64,000 nt of DNA from Ixodes scapularis (Eukaryota; Arthropoda; Arachnida; Ixodida; Ixodidae). The stretch lies in NCBI RefSeq assembly GCF_016920785.2, contig NW_024609839.1, positions 18,167,085 to 18,231,084 of the forward strand, in the 5' to 3' direction. This document shows, piece by piece, positions 55,151 through 64,000 of this stretch. Numbering within the stretch: position 1 is the stretch's first letter; every line of letters begins with the position of its first letter. Both the position numbers and the translations under genes were made by a program. The notes below the pieces were generated by a model, which was given only the letters and a program-made list of their open reading frames with translations, searched no databases and had not been told where the DNA came from.

Positions 55151-56599
55151 AGCAGCCTGCCTCGTAGACCCGTTAGACCTGTGCGCCGCCGTGCCGCGCC
55201 GCCGCCGCCGCCTGTTTTGCTCTCGCCGCCTTGCGCCGCCGCCGGGTTCCCCAGATCTAGCACGCCGCCGCCGCACAATAAATCCGGCGCGCCGCCGGCG
55301 CCACCATCTTTTTTTTTTTCTTTTTTTTTTTGTTTAGGGGGGGGGGGGGTATTGGTGTTTTTTTTTTGCTGCTTCTATATGAGTTTTACCTACTATATTA
55401 TGCATAAAAAACGAATAGATTGTTTTGCCATTCATTTTTATTCCTGTAAATATATCAATAGATGTAGAAGTTCCATAAAAACCGGAGACACAGAACAAAA
55501 AAAAAACGGACAAAACAACAAGTCTCAAACACCGTCTGTAGTTTATTTGAACAACGAACGTTTTTACATATACCAAGGTATTGCATCTACCTCAAAACCC
55601 TCACCACCAACAAAGAGACACCTCCCCTTCACTAGGTGACCGAGAGATGGACACTCAGACGGAACCCATATGATTCATGATTCAGACATATCTAAATGAT
55701 TTACACCACCCTGATGACCTCGCTTGAGGGCTGACCAGCCACATGCGATAACAGGCAACTCCAGCTCCAGCACAGCCCTTACAATTCTGAGAAAACAGAC
55801 ACAAAAAAAACGCTTCATATCACTGTCGAATGCCAAGGACGGTGTGCTTGCTCAATTACCAGAGGTCAAAATATGCATGGTCTCCCTCAGAACTCTCCTA
55901 CCATTGCTGATTGTTGGGCGAGTGTGTATTGTGCGTGAGATAACATGATTGCGCTTTAAGACATAGACAGAGGAAGAACACCACAGAGCGCTTACTTTCA
56001 ACTGATTTAATCCAAACGCCTCAGCGTAGATACAAACTGCGTCACCACGCCACATCGCAACCAATCCGTGGCCCCGCCGCGGACTGCAAATAAGCTATCT
56101 CTTTTTCTGCAAAGTCAATTGAAACCACGCATGACTGCAGGTGCAAGCCATTATTTGCTTCCTCCACTGTTCTCGCTAGGCACACAGATAAGACTGTTAG
56201 AGAGATAATTGAGGCGGACGCCATCAATAGTTCCGGCACGTGTTGTGCACGTGTTTTATTCTGGCACCCCTGAGGACTACCCCGAAAAGGAGGTTAACCT
56301 TTCTAATTTGTGCTGAGCTTTAAAAACTAAATTTACACCGAACCTCTCTGCCATTGATATAAAGTTATGAGAGATTCCAAGGTAGTAAGGCACACACACA
56401 ACATTCCTTACAACCGGTTTTTTCCACAGGAGCCGGATTAAACGTACGTTCCTTACACCTTGAGCACAACTGTAACAATCCCATCCTGGTGTAATTGTTC
56501 AAATGGTTGTGAACGAAAATTGAGTTTGGCAGAAGGTGTTGTCGGTTTTTATCTAGAAATGCCTGACAGGAGTGGAGCAACAGCCCATTGTCACTCAAA

Positions 56600-57420
56600 A
56601 ACTCTGAGCAATTGATTGAAATATTGAATCCGCATCATGGGAGAAGGTGCGATGTGACAACTGTAGACATCAAGGACTTACGTTACTCTATGGATAAGTC
56701 GGAGCTGTTAATAAGGGTTGGGAGGTGGTGTGATGATAATCTAGTGAAGCTGCAGTCTGCCAATGGGATTGATGTAGATAGTTTTATCAGCATTCTGGAG
56801 TTTCATTTAGAGTCCACTCCCGTAGACTTTGATGGTTCTCTTTTTATTCAAAAACAGGGTGTGTGCATCGCGTCGTGAATTGCTCCAGTGTTGTCCGAGA
56901 TTTTTTTTAAAACGAGACTTATGTACACGTTGACACGGTTGTATGGTCCTTGTCGATTGGACCGCAAAACCCTGCCATCGCAACAGTCAAATTAAGTACT
57001 TATAGACCTACTGTTGCACACGGAAAAGGGCCTGCGCTGGATGTACGGCAAGGAATCAGCCAAGCCTCTGTTGGCAGCTGAGAGTTGTCACTTGAAAATA
57101 GTTAAGAGTGGTGTAATTGCGTCTGCGATGGATAACGCTTGTAAAGAATCCCGTATGTTTTGGGTTGGTGAGGTAGTTGAGTTGCAAAAGATGCGTCGTT
57201 TGGAAGCGGGCCATCACAATGATGTAATTGTCAGAGTTGTGCTCAAGGTGCTGAAGGTTTAATCCGGCTCCCGTGGAAAAACCGGCTGTGAAGAATGTCG
57301 TGTGTGTGCCTTACTACCATGGAATCTCTCATAACTTTATATCAGTGGCGATCGGTGTAAATTTAGTTTTCAAAGCTCAGCACAAATTAGAAAGGTCAAC
57401 CCCCTTTCTGGTGGTCTTCA
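56600..57420 (+). pseudogene. Penelope-like reverse transcriptase fragment, copy B
   Basis: A cleaner version of the copy A segment: VDIKDLRYSMDKSELLIRV…, IDVDSFISILEFHLESTPVDFDG, LFIQKQGVCIAS, then the same TGA at 56,876-56,878 before IAPVLSEIF. The shared stop shows that the RT was already dead before the two composite copies separated. As in copy A there is no YxDD and no GIY-YIG. Confidence 0.78.
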
Positions 57421-57751
57421 GGGGCGCCAGAAAAAAAACATAAGAACCCAGATGTAACTTTTCAGGCAGGAGTGGTGTAGGAACCCCCTCATTTCGTCGA
57501 AACTCGTTTCGTGGAATTAATTATCGCAGACAACATTTCATGGGCACACGTTTCACGGACACACGTTTTGGCGAATTGCACGCTGTAGGGACATCTCGTC
57601 ACGCGTGTATCATATATTAGTAAGGGTTCTGATGGAGTTGCCTGTTATCGCATATATGGCTGGTCAGTCATCAAGCGGGGTCGTCTAGGTGGCAGGTTAG
57701 TGTGACCATGAATCTTTTGGATCTGCCTGAATGTCCGGCTTTCAGTGACCT

Positions 57752-58105
57752 ACACTCTAAAAAAAGGGTGTATTCTTACACCTTTTGTCCCATATAAGAC
57801 ACCCCAAAACTTCAGACGTCGATCTGACGGTACTAACTTTCACGAGAGGCTTGATAGCCGTGTGGTACAACTTATTAAAATAGCTAATGTACGTTTTACT
57901 GACTACAAAAAAAAATAATAATAATCGGGGCTGCGAAACATCAGTGTTTTCTTTCTTTGGTCTTTGATACGTACTTTAGCTATTTAATCAGTTATATCGC
58001 TCCGTTATCAAGCCCCTTGTAAAATGCTGTGCGTCAAACTAAAGTTTTGGGGTGCGTTATATGGGACAAAAGGGTGTATGGTGATACCCTTTTTTTTAAA
58101 GAGTT
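57752..58105. mobile_element. MITE (copy B), intact, about 350 bp
   Basis: Inverted termini of about 60 bp: ACTCTAAAAAAAGGGTGTA…CACCTTTTGTCCCATATAA…CACCCCAAAACTT, and their inverse. No ORF. It sits in the right arm of the composite at the same place as in copy A, so it was there before the copies separated. Confidence 0.8.
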
Positions 58106-58909
58106 CTTTTTTGGTTGTGAGGGCCTTGACGTTTATATAAGAGCGTTCATTCCTTATTCAAATAAACTGTTTATTTTTTTATTTATTTATCAAAGTACCC
58201 TCAGGGCCCGAAGGCATTACAGAGGGGGAGAGCACATACATGAAACAAAGATGTTCGTATACGCGACGCGAAGTCTTACGAGATTTGGTTGTCGGAGAAA
58301 AAAGCGATGATTTTGGCACTGGAACGTGTACGTCTTGATAACATATATATAGTAGAATCCAGCTACATATATGTTAATTCTCCACATAAAGGTGGAAACT
58401 AGTAATGGTTCGCAAGGAGTCGGACTCTTTTTACTAGAGTTCTTGATGAGAAAACGGGTATAAAACCTGTGTTTGAGACTTGTTGTCTCGTGCGTTATTT
58501 TTATCGTTTCGTGTCTCCCGTTACTATGGAAGTTCTTCACCAGCTCGCCTGTGTTTTTAAAGTGTTATAACGGAATGAACGGTTTTGTAGACCGCAAAAC
58601 GATTTGAATGAAATTTTTGTAAAATAATTTGATACAAAAGGGCTATATTCGCGTCCGTTTTTCAGGCTTCTTTCAAACGTATTTTATTTTGATCCACACG
58701 CCTGGCTTGTTCCTGTCACATCGTGTTTCTGGGGGTCCTTTTTCGTTTCCACGCCGGGATCCAGCATCGGGGGTCGAAGTCGAGCCCCCATCCGGTCGAG
58801 TCGGGGAGGCTCTCCTTACCGGTCTTTGCCGACAAAGTATTTGCTTACACTCCCGAGCTCAAATTCCTTGCACCCTCGCACATTTTGCAGATGTTGTCAT
58901 GATCCTCTG

Positions 58910-59891
58910 TTATGCGTCTAGCCATCGTGGAGGGCAGCGTCGGCGTGATGCGCTTGTAATCGGAAGATCTGCTGCGGAGCGAGGCGAGTTGGTTGAAATC
59001 GACGTCAATCGCTGCAGGTTGTTCGCGAAACAAAAAAAAAAAAAAAAAAAAAAGAAAAGAGCTATCGTGCGGCAGCTTGGCGGCAATCCGGTGTGCCTTG
59101 CGGGGTAAACCCGGAAATGGTGTAGGTTTGATTGTTCACGTTGGTGATGAATTAAGTGTCCATGGAAAAGCAGGCCAAGTTTCGAGGAAGGAACGCCGTT
59201 CGTGTACCATACCCTGTCCCTGACCCTGTATGGAGCATGGTCGATATTTTGCATCGTAGGAACGCTTCATGCTGTGAAGGTAAGCGAGGTTCGCGCCTGC
59301 AGCGTCGCAGTTCGCGCGGGACGTCGCCGACCTCGCCGGGAAGCGGGGAAAATTTCATTGCTCGACGTGGGACAAAGTTGAACAGGAGTTCGAACGGTGA
59401 TGTCTGGAGTCCGGCGTACGGCTGCTGGTTCACTTGAAAGCTGGTTGCCTGGAGATAATCGCTACAATGGTCGATGTCGCCGTTGACGTCCTTTCGCGCA
59501 GACATGGAAGGATTTTTCCGTTGACGCGTTCGACAAAGCCGTTAGCTTCGGGGACGTAAAGTACTGTTAGGGATGCTCTGAATGTGCCTGTCGGCGAAGT
59601 ACCGCGAAGCCGAACGAGAGGTTAGGACCCTGTCGTTGTCGGTGATGACGGCTTGCGGCGTATCAAATGAGAGTACGAGTTCTATAAATCGAAGGACGTG
59701 CTCGGTCGACTTGTTAGGCACGGGGCGTGCGATAAGCGCGTGGTGGGGTGGAACGCGGTGATAAAATACCTGTTGTCGTCGGTCCTCATCTTGCGGAATA
59801 TCTTGCGCCGCGGCTGCCAGCCGGTGACATATTCTCTTACAAACGAGAATAAACAAGACGCCGAAGTACCTGATTCTTCTAACGGACGCAC
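58910..59891 (-). pseudogene. Gypsy integrase remnant, composite copy B
   Basis: Same segment as in copy A: PNKSTEHVLRFIELVLSFDTPQAVITDNDRVLTS, GFVERVNGK-like region and a diverged C-terminal part (FHGHLIHHQR). The first Asp is changed to His (TAFHPTTRL). Broken into several frames, including the same break before the DKST/NKST block as copy A. Confidence 0.72.
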
Positions 59892-60157
59892 TCTTCACAA
59901 AAAAAAAAAAAAAGTGTGTTCCTTTTTATGGTTATTTTCATCTTGTTTTCCAAATTCAAACGACTTCTTTCTCTCTCCTCCTCACTCTCTAATTTACACC
60001 CCCCTCTTCCCCTCCCTCTTCCGCGCCACGCCGCCGCCGGTCCGTTCATCCCCGCGCCGTCAACACGCCGCCGCCGGAGGTACAAACACCGGCGCGCCGC
60101 CGCCGGCGATTTCTGACCGGCACACAGGTCTAAGACCCGTATATGTGACGGCCGGTG

Positions 60158-60191
60158 CTATACTTCGTTTCAGCTTCCGTCCGAGCGCAGC
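60158..60191 (+). repeat. Inverted repeat arm, left, 34 bp
   Basis: Perfect inverse of 61,104-61,137 (core CTTCGTTTCAGCTTCCGTCC). The two arms enclose the 60,474 ORF. Confidence 0.85.
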
Positions 60192-60473
60192 CAAAGGCTG
60201 AGGGACGGTTCGCAACTTCGAGAAGAGCATTCCTACGCACCACAAAGTAGTCCGCAAAATTTGTTTTTTTTTCTAAATAACTGTTTTGTGCGTAAACATT
60301 CCACAATATTCCAGATGTGTACTGCTGAGAATGATTTACAATTAAACGAATTATATATCTGAAGTTTATGTTTTTATTAATATATGTAAATGCATGTGGT
60401 TTGGTGAAAACATGTATATCCGCTGGCAACACGGCTGCAACACTCGGTTTTTCTGTGTGATTTCGTTCCCGTA

Positions 60474-61217
60474 ATGGCCGAATCATGTGCTTCGCTGCTT
60501 TCTCCACGGAGTCGGTTCAAAGCGCCCTTTCGCAAAGGCACGTTTGGGCGTCGTGATGAACGTGTACTTTCAAATTCGGCGGGGGACTCCGGCCGCGTCG
60601 TACCGCGAATGCGTTGTAAACAAGAAAGCGTCCGGGGCCCGGGCCACTACAATTCACTGATACGCAGCAAAATCAGGACACCCCTTTATCTGCCTATCAC
60701 ATTGAACGCCGAGAAGCTGGTGGAAAGGACTGCGCCTCGAGCCCTGGTATATCCAGACAATACGAGGAAACATCAACGGCTGGGTCATCGGGCACTTTGC
60801 AATGTGTACTTACATCTCGAAACTATGCCGAAATTCCGAACAGGTGGAAAGCTCGGACACAGAAGCCAGCGGCCAACCTACGTACTGACATCCACGGTGA
60901 CTAAATTTCAGAACGTGAAAGGGCGGGGGGCCCTTTTTAAACCTGTAGCAGACGATACCATTGATCGACCCGTAGCAGACGAAATACTCGGAGAGCGCGG
61001 GTGGCGCGGACGACCAGCGGTGCAGCGGAGTGATACAAAAGTGCAGGCGAGATCGCGTGACCTATTGCCGGCGAGTGATTGGCTCCGGCCACGCGCAGCT
61101 TTCGCTGCGCTCGGACGGAAGCTGAAACGAAGTATAGTGACTGGCTTTCGGAAAAAGCTGGACCGGGTCCCAGAGCTGTTCCCTCTGGGCCAATTCGAAG
61201 AACAGAAAATTCAGTGA
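60474..61217 (+). CDS. Unidentified 247-codon ORF between inverted repeats
   Basis: Open from ATG 60,474 to 61,217. The first 145 residues look protein-like and basic: SRFKAPFRKGTFGRRDERVL, ESVRGPGHYNSLIRSKIRTP, NVYLHLETMPKFRTGGK. The GPGHYN motif is reminiscent of PG-rich repeats in sperm-tail/microtubule-associated proteins, a weak hint only. From about residue 150 the sequence is less convincing, and the C-terminus runs through the right inverted repeat. It could be a captured or retroposed host exon. No intron is evident in the first part. Confidence 0.4.
   Translation: MAESCASLLSPRSRFKAPFRKGTFGRRDERVLSNSAGDSGRVVPRMRCKQESVRGPGHYNSLIRSKIRTPLYLPITLNAEKLVERTAPRALVYPDNTRKHQRLGHRALCNVYLHLETMPKFRTGGKLGHRSQRPTYVLTSTVTKFQNVKGRGALFKPVADDTIDRPVADEILGERGWRGRPAVQRSDTKVQARSRDLLPASDWLRPRAAFAALGRKLKRSIVTGFRKKLDRVPELFPLGQFEEQKIQ
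61104..61137 (-). repeat. Inverted repeat arm, right, 34 bp
   Basis: Perfect inverse of 60,158-60,191. It lies inside the last 40 codons of the 60,474 ORF, so that part of the ORF is repeat rather than native coding. Confidence 0.85.
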
Positions 61218-62329
61218 AATATTTTGGGAACGACTGAGAAAATACGTGCACCCGGAACCTACGCTTGTCAAATGTTCGTCGTCACTATCTTCCCCCACTT
61301 TTCTCTCGCCCTCTTCTTGCTGAGTTTCCCGACGCATCGCATGGGGCTGTATGGAGATGCCACCTTTCCCCCTCTCTCTCGCCCCGTGCCGGCTGTTTTT
61401 TTTTTTTTTTTTTCGGCACGTAAGTGCGGACTGGACTTGAACGCTTTTGGGACCGTCATCTGGGCCATTCAGGGGTTGGCATCATGAATGTCAATTTCCA
61501 CAAACCGTTGACAGCATCTACCGGAATTCGTTATTGCCGGGCATTTTATTTTATTTATTTTTTTTTTATTCAACTCCAAAAATGCGCAAGTGTGCAGTGA
61601 AGTTCTGCTCTGATATAGTGTGTCCTTGAGTGCGATTTTCGGTTGGGTACGGCACCAGTCGCAACGAAAGCCAGATCTGTACTGACAGTCACGTGACAAG
61701 AGTTTGCGCTCCGATCTACCGAAAGCGCTAAGGCGCTGGAAGTTGGTGTTGTGGATGAACTGTGATGTTGATACGAATTTTTCGGTTGTGCGCAGGTGAG
61801 CATGGGTTACAAAATACGAAGAGAAATTGATGAACCTTAAAACAATCTCAGGTGGTCGCGGAGCAGTATGGATGCTCCTTGGAAAGGATGCAAGCCTGAA
61901 ATCACCTCGAGAGGAGATAGTGTAGCGGCACCCCTGAGGCGCGTGCCAGGGCCCAGTACCCATGGAAGACGACAACGCGCGTGCAAAATGCAAGAATGGC
62001 ACAATTCGATCCGTTCTAGAGGCCACAATATTGGCCTCGTAACAATATTTTAATCAAACCAAAATTATAACAAGCACATCTAAAAGGAATGATAATCCCA
62101 ACATGCTCTCATATTATTTCTTTCTTCCGTGTACATTGAGTTTTGTAAATGCCCTCCTTAGCGTCATCGGTGTGCAATGAATAGCATTTTGAAATACGTA
62201 AATTAATGTATAAATAATTAAATTTCTCAACCTCTCAAAAATTAAGTTTTGTTTGCGGCTCTTGAGCACTGTCACCCTGACCAGTGATTCTGCGGCTGGA
62301 GATGGAGCTGAAAAATCTACAAATGTCGA
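61218..62329. other. Mostly non-coding; a possible finger-like peptide
   Basis: T-run near 61,398-61,413. At 61,579-61,626 a short peptide MRKCAVKFCSDIVCP precedes a frame with LRRWKLVLWMNCD and a GTGAGC donor (about 61,795); this only faintly recalls a THAP-type finger. The minus-strand ORF 61,469-62,026 shows no domain. Confidence 0.3.
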
Positions 62330-62841
62330 ACAAAACGTGAGTGGTCGACGTTGCCAGCACGTCTTGTAGGACGTTTACGACATTTAGGTGTGAACGCAAC
62401 GTCGCTGAAACGTCACTGGCACGGCGATAATGTAACGTCCTACCCTGTACTTTATTTTAACCTCGAAGAAACGTGAGCGTTCGACGTTGCTAAAACGTCT
62501 TGTCTTGACGTCGTGGCGATGATGACAACGTTAAAGTTGAAACGTGACGTCGCCAGCACGTCACGGACAGGACAATAATGGAACGTCATTTGTGAACTTC
62601 AGTTCAACGTCAAAGAAACGTGAGCGTTGGACGTTGTGAGAACGTCGTGCATCGACGTCGTGGGAACGTTGGCGACGTTTGAGTTGAAATACAACGTCGT
62701 CACAACGTCACTGATTGGACTCTAATGGAACGTTATATAAGGACGTCACCTCAACATCGAAAAAACGTGATCGAAGTCATGCGGGACGTCACGGACGTCC
62801 GGGACTTTTTCTCGACGTTTTCACGACGTTTTGTGCTGCCT
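62330..62841 (-). repeat. ACGTC-rich subterminal array, right
   Basis: More than 20 ACGT-containing words (AACGTC, GACGTT, ACGTGAGCG) in about 500 bp. The tip GTGCTGCC is the inverse of the left array's GCAGCAC. Within it, roughly 90-110 bp periodic blocks (GAACGT…GTCATTTGTGAACTT, AAACGTGAGCGTT) suggest a diverged tandem structure. Confidence 0.65.
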
Positions 62842-63281
62842 GGGTTTGAGGTCTATTAACATTTTTAACTTGGGATATATCAATATGAAAGTTCTGGAAG
62901 ATGTAATAGCGAAGGATTCTTCTCAATTTAAGATCTCGTAATTTTGATTAGTTGACGTGATTTCCTTTTTATAGCGCCGTAAAATAGTATCATTTTAGGC
63001 TTTATTTTCTATTTTAAAATATGCATTATCTGTAGAAGGTGTTGCTTACTTTTTTTTTAATTTACTTCATCCAACCGAACGCTCACGTAAAATATTGTGG
63101 ACGATGGGACGTTATAACTCGTTAAATAGGTTCTTCAATATTAGAGACTGTGGTCTATTAAAAGCTAAATAATTAAGTAACCACTAAAAATAATCGTAAT
63201 ATCGAGACATTAAATTATCGTTGAAAAATAGCTGTGTAATTTGACATTAACTTTATCATTGCAAGTTACATAGGAAGAAAG
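62842..63281. other. AT-rich non-coding stretch
   Basis: No ORF or repeat recognised. Confidence 0.4.
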
Positions 63282-63905
63282 TTATAAGCTGCCAAAAGCC
63301 ACCAAAACGTCATGCACGGCGGGTTGCACCTTAACCGTCTGCCGCCAAAGATTTAGGCCTTCAAATATGCCAAAACTGAGACAAACGCGAGCGAGCATAC
63401 TCTGCGAGCAGCGGCTCTGTTTAGATCTGCGGTGGAGCGACTTTGAAACATGGAAATACTTGTTTCCTAGATGCAGGTATTTTGCCACGAACGAAATCCA
63501 CTCGGAGCCACGGAGTAGCCATGCGTTTCCATATCTACGGTTACCGCATTTCTTTAGTCTTAGGAACGGCCAGAATCGGGGACAATCTTTAAAAAAGCGG
63601 GCGAGCCCACCGCTCATTCTTTGCGACTTGATCGAGATAAAGAAAAGTAAAAGCCGGTTGCACCATTCATTGGCAATGAAATTGGCTAATACTGCAGGGA
63701 CCATGACCAATTTGCTCAGAAGCGAACGGAAAAGGCATTGCCATGTTTTTTCGACGCAACCCGGCCCGAAGCAAATAGGGGCACCACACAATTTCTCGAT
63801 TTCTTCGTTGGGGGCGAGCACTAACCCAAAACTCCACACGGGATGTTGGTTCTGCCCATGCGCAGTCATGAGCCCCTATTTCTTTAGGGCCCAAAATCTT
63901 TGGGG
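63282..63905 (-). repeat. Diverged relative of the foldback element at 15,378-16,402
   Basis: The minus-strand frame shows blocks that parallel the foldback right arm: NEWCNRLLLFFISIKSQRM here and NEWCRRLSLCLTSLQPQSM there, followed by a Phe-Phe block, then RGSEW/FGRRI and later SKSLHRRS-like sequence. At DNA level TGCACCATTCATTGGC here parallels TGCACCATTCGTTGC there. The apparent 195-codon ORF is therefore repeat sequence. GGGCCC-containing tips occur near 63,887-63,907. Confidence 0.6.
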
Positions 63906-64000
63906 CCCCTATTCTACAACTCTGGTTTCTTCCGGCGGGGAAGGTAGCTTCCGTGCACGCAGTGCGTGCACGCGTATCAAATATTTTTTTTACTTCCTTA

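Larger units (their letters stand above)
55174..60132. mobile_element. Composite TIR element, copy B, 4,959 bp
   Basis: Same termini as copy A: TAGACCTGTGCGCCG at the left, CGGCACACAGGTCTA at the right. The target duplication AGACCCGT is perfect at 55,166-55,173 and 60,133-60,140. The internal order is the same as in copy A (GC-rich end, inverted arm, Penelope-like RT, second arm with a MITE, gypsy integrase remnant, GC-rich end), without the LINE, the hAT-like MITE and the extra inverted-repeat element. It has a small extra insertion (about 58,150-58,250, containing TACCCTCAGGGCCCGAAGG) that copy A lacks. Confidence 0.85.

Noticed and set aside
61579..61800. Possible THAP-type zinc finger
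   Set aside because: Only the first two Cys and a vague RW motif are seen, with a stop in between; the C2-x-C-H pattern cannot be completed.
63282..63869. 195-codon ORF on the minus strand that looks gene-like
   Set aside because: Its middle parallels the foldback arm at 15.9-16.3 kb in sequence and order, so it is repeat DNA with a chance open frame.
1..64000. CRISPR array, bacterial operon or riboswitch
   Set aside because: No regularly spaced repeats with unique spacers, no Shine-Dalgarno-led gene strings; split genes and retroelements show eukaryotic DNA.

Overview
The window is a stretch of animal nuclear DNA that consists almost entirely of transposable elements nested in one another. 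I found no bacterial-style operons, no rRNA and no convincing free-standing conserved host gene. The element mix (PIF/Harbinger with a MADF-BESS partner gene, I-type LINE with RNase H, Penelope-like RT, Ty3/gypsy copies, many foldback/MITE elements) suggests an arthropod with a large repeat-rich genome. A hard tick or another chelicerate is my best guess. That is inference from the types of repeat, not proof.

Layout. 1-7,790: a decayed Ty3/gypsy element (LTR/leader, PBS-like site, gag, protease, RT, RNase H, start of integrase) split in gag by a LINE of about 3.5 kb whose main ORF has a single in-frame stop. 7,790-17,200: non-coding DNA with inverted-repeat elements (10,472-12,110; 15,378-16,402; 16,433-16,684) and a 3 x 24 bp tandem repeat. 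17,204-31,175: a complete 13,972-bp PIF/Harbinger transposon with TTA target duplications, about 31-bp terminal inverted repeats, a MADF-BESS gene on the + strand and a four-exon DDE transposase gene on the - strand, both open. 31,179-33,340: nothing recognised. 33,346-37,781: a complete but decayed Ty3/gypsy element on the - strand with short LTRs and GGATG duplications. 37,787-41,222: dispersed repeats and one possible Myb/SANT-like first exon.

41,231-53,703 and 55,174-60,132 are two copies of an unusual composite element. Each starts with TAGACCTGTG, ends with the inverse, and has its own 8-bp target duplication. Each carries a dead Penelope-like RT segment between inverted arms, a MITE, and a dead gypsy integrase on the opposite strand. 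The longer copy later received an inverted-repeat element, a nearly intact I-type LINE (44,873-50,372, 11-bp duplication) and a hAT-like MITE (51,007-51,815, 8-bp duplication). Copy B lies inside a region bounded by ACGTC-rich subterminal arrays (54,001-54,320 and 62,330-62,841) that also holds two unidentified ORFs.

The part most likely to be a working system is the Harbinger element: a nuclease gene and a DNA-binding partner gene on opposite strands between matching termini. The most novel part is the composite element, which appears to have moved as a unit although no transposase for it is visible here.
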